Position numbers and translations under genes: made by a program
Part shown: positions 1-10,748 of the stretch, one piece after another
How the letters are laid out: each line of letters starts with the position of its first letter
Position numbering within the stretch: position 1 is the first letter of the stretch
Notes under the pieces: model-generated
The model's database searches: none
Told to the model about the DNA's origin: nothing
Seen by the model: only the letters and a program-made list of their open reading frames with translations
DNA from: Clostridium sp. 'White wine YQ'
GTDB taxonomy: Bacteria; Bacillota; Clostridia; Clostridiales; Clostridiaceae
Length of the DNA: 64,000 bases
Assembly (NCBI RefSeq): GCF_028728205.1
Contig: NZ_JAQYUU010000011.1
Span: 1 to 64,000 of the forward strand
Reading direction: 5' to 3'

Positions 1-96
1 TCTTACTTCATTTCCTCTGTTTAATTTTCAAAGACCAATTTGTTTTTCGCATTTAAGCGACTTCTATATGTTATCAAAACATTTTTTGTTTGTCAA
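1..96 (-). promoter_or_regulatory. rRNA operon promoter and leader, reading off the left edge
   Basis: On the minus strand a TTGACA -35 (91-96) and a TAACAT -10 (68-73) are separated by 17 bp. The transcript would then run through TTTGAAAATTAAACAG (about 15-30), a string typical of clostridial rRNA leaders and spacers. The 16S gene itself would lie beyond position 1. The direction is away from oriC and co-oriented with gyrA. That this is an rRNA operon is inferred from the leader motif only. Confidence 0.6.
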
Positions 97-420
97 CTAC
101 TTTTTTTTCAATTTCGTTAACTCGTTTGTCCTTATTTGAAGGACGTGTTTTATAATAACATCTATATAAACATAATATGTTTGACTATAATATCATTACC
201 TTATGTTATTCTGTTATTCCTCTATTATTCTACTAATTACTATGTATTCCTATTATTGATACACAAGGTTAAGTTTATGTTGCATAATCTAAATATACCT
301 TCCATAAATGCTAAGTATTAGCACCTAGCTACATAAAAACTTAGGTAAATCAAAGATCTATATTGATATTTTTATATTAATATATCCTAGATTCATAAAA
401 GTTTTTATACTTAATCGTCA
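97..420. other. Gene-free AT-rich spacer between gyrA terminator and rRNA promoter
   Basis: No supported gene. A small hairpin, GTCCTT/AAGGAC, sits at 128-144 upstream of the rRNA -35. A 10-bp inverted pair lies near 333-342 and 401-410. The one open frame here (136-321) starts with TTG, has no ribosome site and encodes only low-complexity hydrophobic sequence. Confidence 0.5.
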
Positions 421-476
421 TAATAAAAAGAGGATATCTCATTTTATGATTAAAAAATCATTCAAGATATCCTCTT
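421..476 (-). terminator. Terminator after gyrA
   Basis: A perfect 12-bp stem (428-439 with 465-476, arm AAGAGGATATCT) has a loop that itself contains a small hairpin. On the minus strand the stem is followed by a T-rich tract. It lies 15 bp past the gyrA stop codon and probably ends the dnaN-gyrA transcription unit. Confidence 0.8.
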
Positions 477-491
477 AACTATATAACTTTT

Positions 492-3014
492 TTAATTATC
501 GTCTTCTGTTCTCTCTAAAAGACTTTCTAATGAATTATCATTAACATCACTTATTTCACTATCATTTTCTAATAGTTCTGATTCTTCACTAGACTCAGAT
601 GAAGAAATTTTAGCTATTGCAACTATCTTTTCTTCTTCACTAGTTCTCATTAATGTTACTCCCATTGCTGATCTACTTGTAACAGAAATTCCTGCAACAT
701 TTATTCTTATTGCTACGCCTGAAGTATTTATAAGCATCATTTCATCATCTTGCTTACATACAGTTGCACCAACTAACTTACCTGTTTTCTCAGCCACTTT
801 ATAAGTTATAAGACCCATTCCACCTCTATTTTGTGTTTTATATTCAGTTAATGGTGTTCTTTTACCAAATCCATTTTCACTTATAACTAATAGTTCCTCA
901 TCCGGAGTAGCTATATCCATACAAACAGCAACATCATCTTTTCTTAATGATATAGCTTTTACACCTGATGCTGTTCTTCCCATAGGTCTAACATCTTTTT
1001 CGCTAAACTTAATAGCAATACCATTCTGTGTTGCTATTATAATTTCTGCATCTCCATATGTTTGTTTAACCTTTAGTAACTCATCACCATCTCTTAAATT
1101 TATAGCAATTAATCCATTTCTTCTAAGATTCTTAAATTCTTCTATTGGGGTCTTTTTAACAATACCCTTCTTAGTAGCCATAAATAAGAATCCATCTGGA
1201 TTAACATCTTTAACAGATAATACTGTTTCTATACGCTCATCTTGTTCAATCGGAATAAGATTAATAATATTAGTTCCTTTTGCTGTTCTTCCTGCATCAG
1301 GAATTTCATATGCTCTACGTTTATATACTCTACCTCTATTAGTAAAGAATAGTATATCTGAATGAGTTGATGTTACAACAACATGCTCTACAAAGTCATC
1401 TTCTTTTGTAGTCATTGCTTGTATTCCCTTACCCCCTCTTCTTTGGGCAGAGTAAGTGTCAGCTAAAATTCTCTTAACATAGCCTGTATGAGTTAATGTT
1501 ATTACAACATCCTCTTCTTGAATTAGATCTTCAATATCTATTTCATTTTCTTGTTTTTCGATTACTGTTCTTCTTTCATCGCCATATCTTTCTTTAATTT
1601 CTATAAGTTCTTCTTTGATTACGCCTAGTAATTTTTCCTCAGAAGATAATATTTCATTTAATCTATTGATTAAAATCATAAGTTCATTATACTCATCTTC
1701 TATTTTGTCTCTTTCTAAACCTGTTAATCTAGCAAGTCTCATATCTAATATTGCCTGAGATTGTTTTTCGCTTAGATTAAATCTTTCAATAAGTGTATTT
1801 CTAGCTATTTCTGAATTTTTAGAACCTCTAATAATACTTATTACTTCATCGATATTATCTAATGCAATTTTTAATCCCTCTAAAATATGAGCTCTTTCTT
1901 GAGCTTTATTTAATTCAAATACTGTTCTTCTTGTGATAACTTCTTTTTGGAAGTTTACATAGTGTACTAGTATCTCCTTTAAATTTAAAACCTTTGGTTC
2001 ATTATCTACTAGTGCAATTGTATTTACTCCAAAGGTGTCTTGCATCTTTGTATGCTTAAATAGTAAGTTTAGAACTACACTAGGATTTGCATCCTTCTTA
2101 AGTTCTATTACTATTCTCATACCTTCTCTATCAGATTCATCTCTTAAATCTGATATTCCATTTATTTTCTTATCTTTAACTAAATCCGCTATATTTTCTA
2201 TTAGCTTAGCTTTATTTACTTGGTATGGAAGTTCGTTAACTATGATTTTTAATCTTCCTTTTTCTTCTTCTATTTCAGTTTTTGCTCTTACAACAACTCT
2301 TCCTCTACCTGTTTCATAAGCAGCCCTAATTCCAGCCTTACCCATTATTATACCTGCTGTTGGGAAATCTGGACCTTTAATTTTAGTCATCAAATCTAAA
2401 ATTGTTACTTCTGGATCATCTATAAGCATAATTGTTCCATCTATAACTTCACCAAGATTATGAGGAGGTATATTTGTTGCCATACCTACTGCTATACCAG
2501 AAGAACCATTAACTAATAAATTTGGAAACCTTGAAGGTAATACTGCAGGTTCTTGCTCTTCACCATCAAAGTTTGGTATAAAGTCTACAGTATTTTTATT
2601 TATATCTCTTAGCATTTCAGCAGCAATTTTATTCATTTTTGCTTCTGTATATCTCATTGCAGCTGCGCCATCACCATCGACAGAACCAAAATTTCCATGA
2701 CCATCTACAAGCATATATCTCATAGAAAAATCTTGAGCCATTCTTACTAATGCTTCATAAACAGAAGTATCTCCATGTGGGTGATATTTACCTAAAACTT
2801 CTCCAACTATTCTTGCACACTTTCTATATCCTCTATCAGGTCTTAATCCAAGTTCATGCATAGAAAATAGTATTCTTCTATGTACTGGCTTTAAACCATC
2901 TCTAACATCTGGAAGAGCACGCCCAACTATAACGCTCATAGCGTAATCTATATAGCATTTTTTCATCTCATTTTTTATATCAACCTGAACTACTTTTCCC
3001 TCGTTATTATTCAT
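492..3014 (-). CDS. gyrA: DNA gyrase subunit A
   Basis: This is the breakage-reunion subunit of DNA gyrase, which introduces negative supercoils together with GyrB. The active-site tyrosine is Y122 in [10 protein letters not shown]. The quinolone-determining region reads [11 protein letters not shown] with Thr83 and Glu87. A gyrase-specific GyrA box, QRRGGKG, lies near residue 523 in the C-terminal beta-pinwheel and separates it from ParC. The acidic tail is typical of the family. The in-frame GTG nine bases upstream lies inside the Shine-Dalgarno GAGGTG, so I chose the ATG at 3014 (840 aa). It follows gyrB by about 20 bp in the same operon. Confidence 0.97.
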   Translation of the reverse strand: MNNNEGKVVQVDIKNEMKKCYIDYAMSVIVGRALPDVRDGLKPVHRRILFSMHELGLRPDRGYRKCARIVGEVLGKYHPHGDTSVYEALVRMAQDFSMRYMLVDGHGNFGSVDGDGAAAMRYTEAKMNKIAAEMLRDINKNTVDFIPNFDGEEQEPAVLPSRFPNLLVNGSSGIAVGMATNIPPHNLGEVIDGTIMLIDDPEVTILDLMTKIKGPDFPTAGIIMGKAGIRAAYETGRGRVVVRAKTEIEEEKGRLKIIVNELPYQVNKAKLIENIADLVKDKKINGISDLRDESDREGMRIVIELKKDANPSVVLNLLFKHTKMQDTFGVNTIALVDNEPKVLNLKEILVHYVNFQKEVITRRTVFELNKAQERAHILEGLKIALDNIDEVISIIRGSKNSEIARNTLIERFNLSEKQSQAILDMRLARLTGLERDKIEDEYNELMILINRLNEILSSEEKLLGVIKEELIEIKERYGDERRTVIEKQENEIDIEDLIQEEDVVITLTHTGYVKRILADTYSAQRRGGKGIQAMTTKEDDFVEHVVVTSTHSDILFFTNRGRVYKRRAYEIPDAGRTAKGTNIINLIPIEQDERIETVLSVKDVNPDGFLFMATKKGIVKKTPIEEFKNLRRNGLIAINLRDGDELLKVKQTYGDAEIIIATQNGIAIKFSEKDVRPMGRTASGVKAISLRKDDVAVCMDIATPDEELLVISENGFGKRTPLTEYKTQNRGGMGLITYKVAEKTGKLVGATVCKQDDEMMLINTSGVAIRINVAGISVTSRSAMGVTLMRTSEEEKIVAIAKISSSESSEESELLENDSEISDVNDNSLESLLERTEDDN

Positions 3015-3035
3015 TGCTTTCACCTCAATTCTGTA

Positions 3036-4991
<1,956 letters not shown>

Positions 4992-5013
4992 TTAAGTTAA
5001 ACATTGGACTAAC

Positions 5014-5274
5014 TTAAGGATTATATTCTACATCAGTTCTTTTTGTTAACGTAGATGATGAAATCGGAGAAAGATAAATCTTGCTCTTTTTATCTACTTC
5101 TGCAATAACAAAAGACTTTGGTTTTTCTTTTGAGATTCTCTCTACAAAACCATCTTCTTCTGCCAATCTTAAGAATTGTATAGTGTCAGAACTATACATT
5201 GTATTTTGTAAGTCAAATATCCCTATAACGTCTTTTACTGGAACTACTACATTTTCTCCCAAGTGTAAAAACAC
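5014..5274 (-). CDS. remB: DUF370 family protein, RemB/YaaB-like
   Basis: A short 86-aa DUF370 protein with the family pattern FLHLGENVVVPVKDVIGIFD at the N-terminus and YLSPISSSTLTKR near the C-terminus. In Bacillus the paralogues RemA and RemB are regulators of biofilm matrix genes, and yaaB sits in this same position between recF and gyrB. It starts with GTG at 5274 behind GCGAGGAGG. Calling it a DNA-binding regulator here is inference from the family. The middle third is less conserved than RemA. Confidence 0.8.
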   Translation of the reverse strand: MFLHLGENVVVPVKDVIGIFDLQNTMYSSDTIQFLRLAEEDGFVERISKEKPKSFVIAEVDKKSKIYLSPISSSTLTKRTDVEYNP

Positions 5275-5289
5275 AAATATTCCTCCTCG

Positions 5290-6375
5290 CTAACTAATAA
5301 CAACTCCATCGTTAACTTTAAAAACTTTAGATTCACTATTTAAATATCTAGATATATCTTCTATTCCCGTTCCGGTTATTATTGTTTGAATTCCACTTAT
5401 TGAATTCAATATATAAGATTTTCTTGTAAAATCTAATTCTGATAAAACATCATCCAAAAGAAGTACTGGATATTCACCAGTAATATCTTTTATAATGCTT
5501 AGAGATGCAAATTTAATGGTTAAGACAGACGTTCTTTGCTGCCCTTGAGAACCAAAACTTTTTGCATCTATGTTATTTATCAATATTTCAAAGTCATCTC
5601 TATGAGGTCCTACACTAGTTAATCTTCTTTCAATATCTTTCGATCTATTTTTAACCAATAAATCTTTAAAGGATATTTTTATATTATCATTATCTTTAAC
5701 AGTGGATGTGTACTTAAATTTAATCTCTTCTTTTCCAGAAGTTATTTCTTTATGAATATCATAACTATGAAGATTTAACTTATCTATATAATCTAATCTG
5801 CTTTTGATTATATAACTTCCAAATTCAACAAGTTGATCGTCATATATATCCAGCATAAAGTTATCTACTTTTTTAGATTTTAGTATAAGATTTCTTTCGT
5901 TTATAATTTTGTTGTACTGAACAAGATTATAGTAATACTTATTACTTAACTGACATAATTCCATATCTAAAAATTTTCTTCTGATTCCCGGAGATTCTTT
6001 TACAATTTTTAAATCCTCTGGTGAAAACATAACTACATTGAATATTCCGATTAATTGATCTATTTTATTAATTTTTACGGAATTAACTCGTATAGCTTTC
6101 TTACCATCTTTTAAAATATTTATTTCTATTGTCTTATCGAGTCTCTCTTTTCCAACCTTTAAACTTATGTACGATCTATCCTCATTCCATTTAATTAATT
6201 CCTTATCTTTTGAGGTTCTGTGAGATTTTGCAAAACCGCAATAATATATAGCTTCTAAAATATTTGTTTTGCCTTGTGCATTATCTCCTATAAACACATT
6301 AACGCTATTTGATAATTCTATCTCTAAACTTTTATAATTTCTGTAATTTAACAAAAGTAATCTTTTAACAAACAT
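5290..6375 (-). CDS. recF: DNA replication and repair protein RecF
   Basis: An SMC-like ABC ATPase that binds ssDNA-dsDNA junctions and helps load RecA during gap repair. Walker A is GDNAQGKT (residues 30-37), the ABC signature region is FGSQGQQRTSVL, and Walker B is LLLDDVLSELD near residue 304. The ATG at 6375 gives MFVKRLLLLNYRNYKS, the usual RecF beginning. An in-frame TTG four codons earlier belongs to the weak ribosome site TTGGGTG. About 361 aa, normal length. It sits between yaaA and remB in the dnaN-gyrA operon. Confidence 0.95.
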   Translation of the reverse strand: MFVKRLLLLNYRNYKSLEIELSNSVNVFIGDNAQGKTNILEAIYYCGFAKSHRTSKDKELIKWNEDRSYISLKVGKERLDKTIEINILKDGKKAIRVNSVKINKIDQLIGIFNVVMFSPEDLKIVKESPGIRRKFLDMELCQLSNKYYYNLVQYNKIINERNLILKSKKVDNFMLDIYDDQLVEFGSYIIKSRLDYIDKLNLHSYDIHKEITSGKEEIKFKYTSTVKDNDNIKISFKDLLVKNRSKDIERRLTSVGPHRDDFEILINNIDAKSFGSQGQQRTSVLTIKFASLSIIKDITGEYPVLLLDDVLSELDFTRKSYILNSISGIQTIITGTGIEDISRYLNSESKVFKVNDGVVIS

Positions 6376-6408
6376 AAAAACACCCAATTTAATTATAGCA
6401 CAATATGC

Positions 6409-6615
6409 TTAAATTATTTTAAACTTTTCTTGCTGTATCTCTATTACGTCATTTACTCTTAATTTTTTACCTCTTTGGATGCATACTTCTCCGTTAACTT
6501 TTACTTCACCCTCTTGAATTAAAAACTTAGCCTCAGATCCAAGAGAGGCTACTCCAACCCATTTTAAAAAAGAATCTAATTTTATAAACTCAGTACTTAT
6601 TTTTATTTCATTCAT
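6409..6615 (-). CDS. yaaA: S4-domain RNA-binding protein YaaA
   Basis: A 68-aa protein that is almost entirely an S4 RNA-binding fold: LDSFLKWVGVASLGSEAKFL, then QEGEVKVNGEVCIQRGKKLR. Family members sit between dnaN and recF in many Firmicutes and are thought to contact ribosomal RNA. The substrate here is unknown. The ribosome site is poor (a distant GAG), so translation may depend on coupling. The gap to dnaN holds an imperfect palindrome, AATGCATA-TT-TATGCATT, at 6633-6650. Confidence 0.88.
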   Translation of the reverse strand: MNEIKISTEFIKLDSFLKWVGVASLGSEAKFLIQEGEVKVNGEVCIQRGKKLRVNDVIEIQQEKFKII

Positions 6616-6676
6616 AACTTTAAAATCAGCTCAATGCATATTTATGCATTAAAGATGAATATTCTCCTTTCGCCAA

Positions 6677-7789
6677 CTATCTTGCTAATCTTACAGGTAG
6701 GACAAGATATTTAGAATTATCCGTTTCATTATTTCTTATTACACATGGACTAACGCTTGATGTAAGTTCAAGCATCACTTCATCAGAATCCATTACCTTA
6801 AGAACATCAATTAAGTATCTAGAGTTAAATGCAATTTGTATCTCATCTCCTTGCAAATTTACACCAACTTCTTCTCTTACCTTTCCCAATTGAGAATTAG
6901 ATGTGATTATTAAAGTGTCACCAACCAATTCAAATTTAATTAAATTAGTATTTCCCTCTTTTGCCATTAATGATGCTCTTTCAATACAATTTTGTAGATC
7001 TTGTCTGTTTACAGTGACTAATCCTTTATATTCTTGAGGTAATAAAGATTTATATTTAATAAATTCTCCTTCTAATAACCTTGATATAACTTTAGTTTCA
7101 CCTAGATTAAATAATATATGATTAGTTGTAAAAGTGATATCTACAACATCTTCACTATCCTCTAAGATTTTAGCTACTTCATTTAGTGTTTTTCCAGGTA
7201 TTACTGAACTAATTGTATTTTCAGAATCTATTAACTCACTTCTTATTGCCAATCTATATCCATCTAAGGCTACTAAATTTAAATATGAATTGTTAACCTC
7301 AAATAAAATTCCTTGAAGTATTGGTCTTGTTTCATCTTGCGCGATAGCAAAAGATGTACCTTTTATCATATTCTTTAATAGATTTTGAGGAATGGAAAAT
7401 AACTTAGTTTCATTAATTGCTGGAAGCTCTGGAAAATCTGATGGATTCATATGAACTAAGTTAAATACTGATTTTTTACAAGTAATTTGTATTATATTAT
7501 TTCCTTCTTCAACACCTAGAGTTTCTATTGTCACTAAGTCATTAGGTAACTTTCTTATTATTTCTCCGAATATTTTTGCATCAACAACAATTGATCCAGG
7601 TTCGATAACTTCAGAATCAATAATTGTTTCTATTGATACATCTACATCTGATCCTATTAATGTTAATTTGGAATCTTTTGCATTTAGGTAAACACCTTCT
7701 AATATAGGCATTGTAGATTTTCCTGTTATTGCTTTTTGAGCTATTGATATAGCATCTTGTAATTTTGATTTTTCACATATAAATTTCAT
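6677..7789 (-). CDS. dnaN: DNA polymerase III beta sliding clamp
   Basis: The 370-aa ring-forming processivity factor that tethers Pol III and binds many repair proteins. The N-terminal MKFICEKSKLQDAISIAQKA and the C-terminal SPCVIRNNE...YLVLPVRLAR are characteristic. Three clamp domains of about 120 residues each are present. The ATG at 7789 follows GGAGGTTAAAT. It is separated from dnaA by 267 bp that contain origin elements, so it may have its own promoter there, which I could not pinpoint. Confidence 0.96.
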   Translation of the reverse strand: MKFICEKSKLQDAISIAQKAITGKSTMPILEGVYLNAKDSKLTLIGSDVDVSIETIIDSEVIEPGSIVVDAKIFGEIIRKLPNDLVTIETLGVEEGNNIIQITCKKSVFNLVHMNPSDFPELPAINETKLFSIPQNLLKNMIKGTSFAIAQDETRPILQGILFEVNNSYLNLVALDGYRLAIRSELIDSENTISSVIPGKTLNEVAKILEDSEDVVDITFTTNHILFNLGETKVISRLLEGEFIKYKSLLPQEYKGLVTVNRQDLQNCIERASLMAKEGNTNLIKFELVGDTLIITSNSQLGKVREEVGVNLQGDEIQIAFNSRYLIDVLKVMDSDEVMLELTSSVSPCVIRNNETDNSKYLVLPVRLAR

Positions 7790-7807
7790 ATTTAACCTCC
7801 ATAATTA

Positions 7808-8025
7808 TGAACATTTACTAACAATATAAATTACTTATTATAGATAAAATAATAGATAAAAATATAGTAATAATAGTAGTAGGGGCTGTGAATTTGTTGA
7901 AAAGTACCTTCAGCCCTTATAAAATCAAGAAAGTTTGCAAAAAAATACTGTGGATAAGTCCGTACAAATTACTATGATTTATCCACATTATTAGATGAAA
8001 GGTATCTCCTGAAATTTTATCCACA
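7808..8025. other. oriC, unwinding subregion between dnaA and dnaN
   Basis: Three exact DnaA boxes TTATCCACA occur: 7949-7957 (minus), 7979-7987 (plus) and 8017-8025 (plus). To their left is a degenerate box TGTGAATTT (7887-7895), then a short GC cluster GGGGC (about 7882-7886). Next come six contiguous trinucleotides TAG-TAA-TAA-TAG-TAG-TAG (7865-7882), and then a stretch of nearly pure A+T (7808-7864). This order, box then GC cluster then DnaA-trio then AT-rich DUE, is the basal unwinding layout described for the Bacillus subtilis origin. Assignment is by pattern only. Confidence 0.8.
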
Positions 8026-8056
8026 TGATATTAACTTATGTTATGTACATTGTTAC

Positions 8057-9415
8057 TTATTTTTGAGTTAATTTCTTTGTTATGTCGTTTACTGTGTTTT
8101 GTAGAACTTCATCTGTTTTTAAATTTTCAGATATCTTCTCATAGGCATGTATTACAGTAGTATGATCTCTTCCACCAAATTCTTCTCCTATCTTTGGTAA
8201 AGATAAATCAGTAAGCTTTCTGCTTAAATACATAGCTATTTGTCTTGGATATGCTACATTACGTGTTCTTCTTTGAGATTTTAGCTCTTCAACTCTAAGA
8301 TTATAGTATGATGAAACAACATCTTGAATTGTGTCTATTGTAATATGTTTACTTTGTTTATTAGATATGATATCTTTTAAAGCTTCACTTGCTAGATCTA
8401 CGGTTATTTCTCTTCCTGTTAAGGATGAATATGCGACTATCCTTATAAGAGCACCTTCTAGTTCTCTTATATTAGCTTTAATCTTTGTAGCGATATATAC
8501 CATTACTTCGTTAGCTACGTTTAAGTTTTCTACATCAGCTTTCTTTTTTAAGATTGCCATCCTTGTTTCAAAGTCTGGAGCTTGAATGTCTGCAATAAGT
8601 CCCCATTCAAATCTACTTCTCAATCTATCTTCTAATGTAGGAATTTCTTTCGGTGGTCTATCTGATGAAAGAATTATTTGCTTATTTGCGTCATGAAGCG
8701 CATTAAATGTATGGAAGAATTCTTCCTGAGTTCTTTCTTTTCCTGCTATAAACTGAACATCATCTATTAGAAGAACATCGACATTTCTATATCTGTTTCT
8801 AAATTCTTCATTCTTATCGTCTTTAATGGAGTTTATTAATTCATTAGTAAATTTCTCTGATGAAACATAAACTACCTTTGATTTCGAATTGTTTTGTAGA
8901 ATATAGTGTCCAATAGCATGCATAAGGTGAGTTTTACCAAGACCTACACCACCATATATAAATAGTGGGTTATATGCTTTAGCAGGGGCTTCAGCAACGG
9001 CCAATGATGCTGCATGCGCAAATCTATTTGAATTACCAATGACAAAAGAGTCAAAAGTATACTTAGGATTCAACGTTGCCGACATTTCATCACTTACAAC
9101 TACTGAACTTTCCTTTTGAATTTCCTTTGTAGTGTCTTTAACTTTAACATCTTCCTTTTGAAAATCTGATTCTATTAGAAATTCTATATTATATTTTTTA
9201 GAGGAGACAAGTCTTATGGCATTTGCGACTAGATCCTTGTATCTTTGCTCTAAAATATCTCTTGTAAATTCATTTGGAACGCCTATCTTTATGCTATCTG
9301 AAGATATAGATAAGGGTTCACAACTTTTTATCCATGTGTTAAAGCTAACTTCAGTCATCTCACTTTTTACTATATTTAATGTTTTTTCCCATAATTGATT
9401 TAGGTGGGTATCCAT
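8057..9415 (-). CDS. dnaA: Chromosomal replication initiator protein DnaA
   Basis: An AAA+ initiator (452 aa) that binds DnaA boxes and melts oriC. Domain I is residues 1-80, followed by a variable linker. The AAA+ core has Walker [10 protein letters not shown] at 155-163 and Walker B LLIDDVQF near 215. The C-terminal helix-turn-helix has the DnaA signature [14 protein letters not shown] near 417. The ATG follows CTGGAGGATATAAG. DnaA boxes lie on both sides of the gene, so autoregulation through the right-hand cluster is likely. Confidence 0.97.
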   Translation of the reverse strand: MDTHLNQLWEKTLNIVKSEMTEVSFNTWIKSCEPLSISSDSIKIGVPNEFTRDILEQRYKDLVANAIRLVSSKKYNIEFLIESDFQKEDVKVKDTTKEIQKESSVVVSDEMSATLNPKYTFDSFVIGNSNRFAHAASLAVAEAPAKAYNPLFIYGGVGLGKTHLMHAIGHYILQNNSKSKVVYVSSEKFTNELINSIKDDKNEEFRNRYRNVDVLLIDDVQFIAGKERTQEEFFHTFNALHDANKQIILSSDRPPKEIPTLEDRLRSRFEWGLIADIQAPDFETRMAILKKKADVENLNVANEVMVYIATKIKANIRELEGALIRIVAYSSLTGREITVDLASEALKDIISNKQSKHITIDTIQDVVSSYYNLRVEELKSQRRTRNVAYPRQIAMYLSRKLTDLSLPKIGEEFGGRDHTTVIHAYEKISENLKTDEVLQNTVNDITKKLTQK

Positions 9416-9545
9416 CTTATATCCTCCAGTCGTTTTTTATAAAAAAGAAAAAATTAGTCAAAATAATTAATAAACGAATATATATAAACAAATTACTAAC
9501 AGTGAAATAATTGTACCATTTAAATAATTGACATTGTAGGTAGAA

Positions 9546-9855
9546 TTATTCACATGTTAATTATTTTGTGAATAAATAGTTAAAAAAATAAATATGTTAT
9601 ATTATCAACATTTGTGGAAAAAATAACATTAACATTATAAACAATGAATATTAATGTTGAAATCAGCTCAAAATACTTAATGAAATAAAGAGATTAAGAA
9701 AAATTGAACAAGTTATACACAAAGTTATACACAGCTGTGGATAACTTTTACACCACATAAGTTATTCACAACAGTATATTAATAATATCATAAACTGTAA
9801 AAGTGGTTCAATAATTTATCCACAAAAACTTATTATGTTAATAATTTTATCAACA
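9546..9855. other. oriC, DnaA-box cluster between dnaA and rpmH
   Basis: Seven exact TTATNCACA boxes occur in a gene-free stretch: 9546-9554 (+), 9567-9575 (-), 9713-9721 (+), 9725-9733 (+), 9736-9744 (-), 9762-9770 (+) and 9816-9824 (+). One-mismatch sites are at 9602-9610, 9613-9621 and 9847-9855. The first two form an inverted pair. With the dnaA-dnaN subregion this makes a bipartite origin, as in Bacillus. Transcription diverges on either side. Confidence 0.85.
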
Positions 9856-9867
9856 AAATAAGTTTTC

Positions 9868-9896
9868 TTGACAGTAAAGGTATTGAAATATATAAT
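9868..9896 (+). promoter_or_regulatory. Consensus sigma-A promoter of rpmH
   Basis: TTGACA (9868-9873), a 17-bp spacer and TATAAT (9891-9896): both hexamers match the consensus exactly. The -10 hexamer lies inside the left arm of a perfect 24-bp inverted repeat (9887-9910 and 9929-9952). Confidence 0.92.
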
Positions 9897-9952
9897 TATA
9901 AAGTAAAACTTCAAAATGAAATAAGTATAGTTTTACTTTATAATTATATATT
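9887..9952. repeat. Perfect 24-bp inverted repeat over the rpmH -10 and leader
   Basis: Arms 9887-9910 and 9929-9952 are exact reverse complements with an 18-nt spacer. The left arm contains TATAAT of the rpmH promoter, and the right arm therefore carries TATAAT on the opposite strand. The rpmH Shine-Dalgarno begins just past the right arm. It could form a cruciform, or be a dimeric regulator's site. Confidence 0.9.
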
Positions 9953-9969
9953 GAAGGGGGTGTAGCGTT

Positions 9970-10104
9970 ATGTTCATGACATACCAACCTAAAAAGAAAC
10001 AAAGAAAAAGAGAGCATGGATTTAGAAAGAGAATGAGCACTCTATCAGGAAGAAACGTGCTTAAGAGAAGAAGACAAAAAGGAAGAAAAAGATTAACAGC
10101 ATAA
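9970..10104 (+). CDS. rpmH: 50S ribosomal protein L34
   Basis: A 44-aa, very basic L34 protein: [20 protein letters not shown] followed by the usual [18 protein letters not shown] end. The ATG at 9970 follows a strong GAAGGGGGTG. A second ATG two codons later is possible but gives a less typical N-terminus. It heads the rpmH-rnpA-yidD-yidC-jag cluster, as in most Firmicutes, next to oriC. Confidence 0.97.
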   Translation: MFMTYQPKKKQRKREHGFRKRMSTLSGRNVLKRRRQKGRKRLTA

Positions 10105-10144
10105 GGGCCGCAGTTGTGGCCTTTTTCTGCAAATGCAGAAAAAG
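10103..10144 (+). promoter_or_regulatory. Overlapping terminator-like and SD-masking hairpins between rpmH and rnpA
   Basis: A first hairpin pairs AAGGGCC (10103-10109) with GGCCTT (10118-10123, one bulged G) and runs into CTTTTTC. That U-run is also the left arm of a second, perfect 11-bp hairpin with a 2-nt loop (10121-10131 with 10134-10144). The right arm of the second overlaps the rnpA ribosome site AAAGGGG (10141-10147). The two structures share bases and cannot coexist. Confidence 0.6.
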
Positions 10145-10157
10145 GGGAATCTTATAA

Positions 10158-10511
10158 ATGAGTATGCATAAGATTAGAAAAAATATCGAGTTTAGAAACG
10201 TATATAGAAGAGGGAAGTCTCTTTCAAATGAAAATTTAGTTCTCTATATATATAATAATGGAAGAAATAGAGATGAAAATAATGAAAAATTTAATAGAGT
10301 AGGAATTTCAGTAAGCAAAAAAGTAGGAAAAAGCGTAACTAGAAGTAGGGTTAAGAGACTAATTTTAGAAAGTTATAGACTTAATTCTAAAGATTTAAAA
10401 GAAGGATCTGATTTTGTTTTTGTTGCAAGAACAGCAATAAAGGATAAAACATATTGGGAAGTACAAAAATCTGTGTTAAATTTATTTAAAAGGGCAGGAT
10501 TAAATAAATAA
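10158..10511 (+). CDS. rnpA: Ribonuclease P protein component
   Basis: The basic protein subunit of RNase P, which helps the RNA subunit remove tRNA 5' leaders. 117 aa. The conserved signature is [20 protein letters not shown] at about residues 49-68, and the family's SRVKR loop is intact. The start at 10158 is behind AAAGGGG with a rather long spacer. A second in-frame ATG at 10164 is an alternative. The stop overlaps the yidD ATG by one base, suggesting translational coupling. Confidence 0.95.
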   Translation: MSMHKIRKNIEFRNVYRRGKSLSNENLVLYIYNNGRNRDENNEKFNRVGISVSKKVGKSVTRSRVKRLILESYRLNSKDLKEGSDFVFVARTAIKDKTYWEVQKSVLNLFKRAGLNK

Positions 10512-10720
10512 TGAAAAAGTTATTGATTTTTCCAATCAAGTTATATAGGAAATTTATATCACCTTATACAAAACCTAGTTGTATATATACTCCGACATGT
10601 TCTCAATATGCAATAGAAGCCATTGAAAAATATGGAGCGGTTAAAGGTGGTTTTATGGCTATAAAAAGGATTCTAAGATGTCATCCTTTTCATAAGGGTG
10701 GTTATGATCCAGTGAAGTAA
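10511..10720 (+). CDS. yidD: Membrane protein insertion efficiency factor YidD
   Basis: A 69-aa protein with the invariant pattern [20 protein letters not shown] at residues 12-31, then [15 protein letters not shown] and [16 protein letters not shown]. Family members associate with the inner face of the membrane and aid YidC-dependent insertion. It overlaps rnpA by one base and precedes yidC, the canonical order. Confidence 0.96.
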   Translation: MKKLLIFPIKLYRKFISPYTKPSCIYTPTCSQYAIEAIEKYGAVKGGFMAIKRILRCHPFHKGGYDPVK

Positions 10721-10748
10721 AGAGTTAATATTTTAGGAGGTATTTAAT

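Noticed and set aside
136..321. 61-codon open frame left of gyrA
   Set aside because: TTG start, no ribosome site, low-complexity hydrophobic translation in AT-rich spacer; overlaps no recognisable family.
2035..2319. Long frames antisense to gyrA, gyrB, dnaA, dnaB, mgtE and others
   Set aside because: They lie wholly inside well-supported genes on the opposite strand, with unnatural composition and no ribosome sites.
5985..6000. Second possible Noc site in recF around TTCCCGGAGA
   Set aside because: Only the CCCGG core matches; the flanks do not fit the palindrome.
7881..7918. GGGGCTG/CAGCCC inverted pair in the dnaA-dnaN spacer as a dnaA terminator
   Set aside because: Short stem, large loop and no T tract on the minus strand; the GC cluster is better explained as part of the unwinding element.
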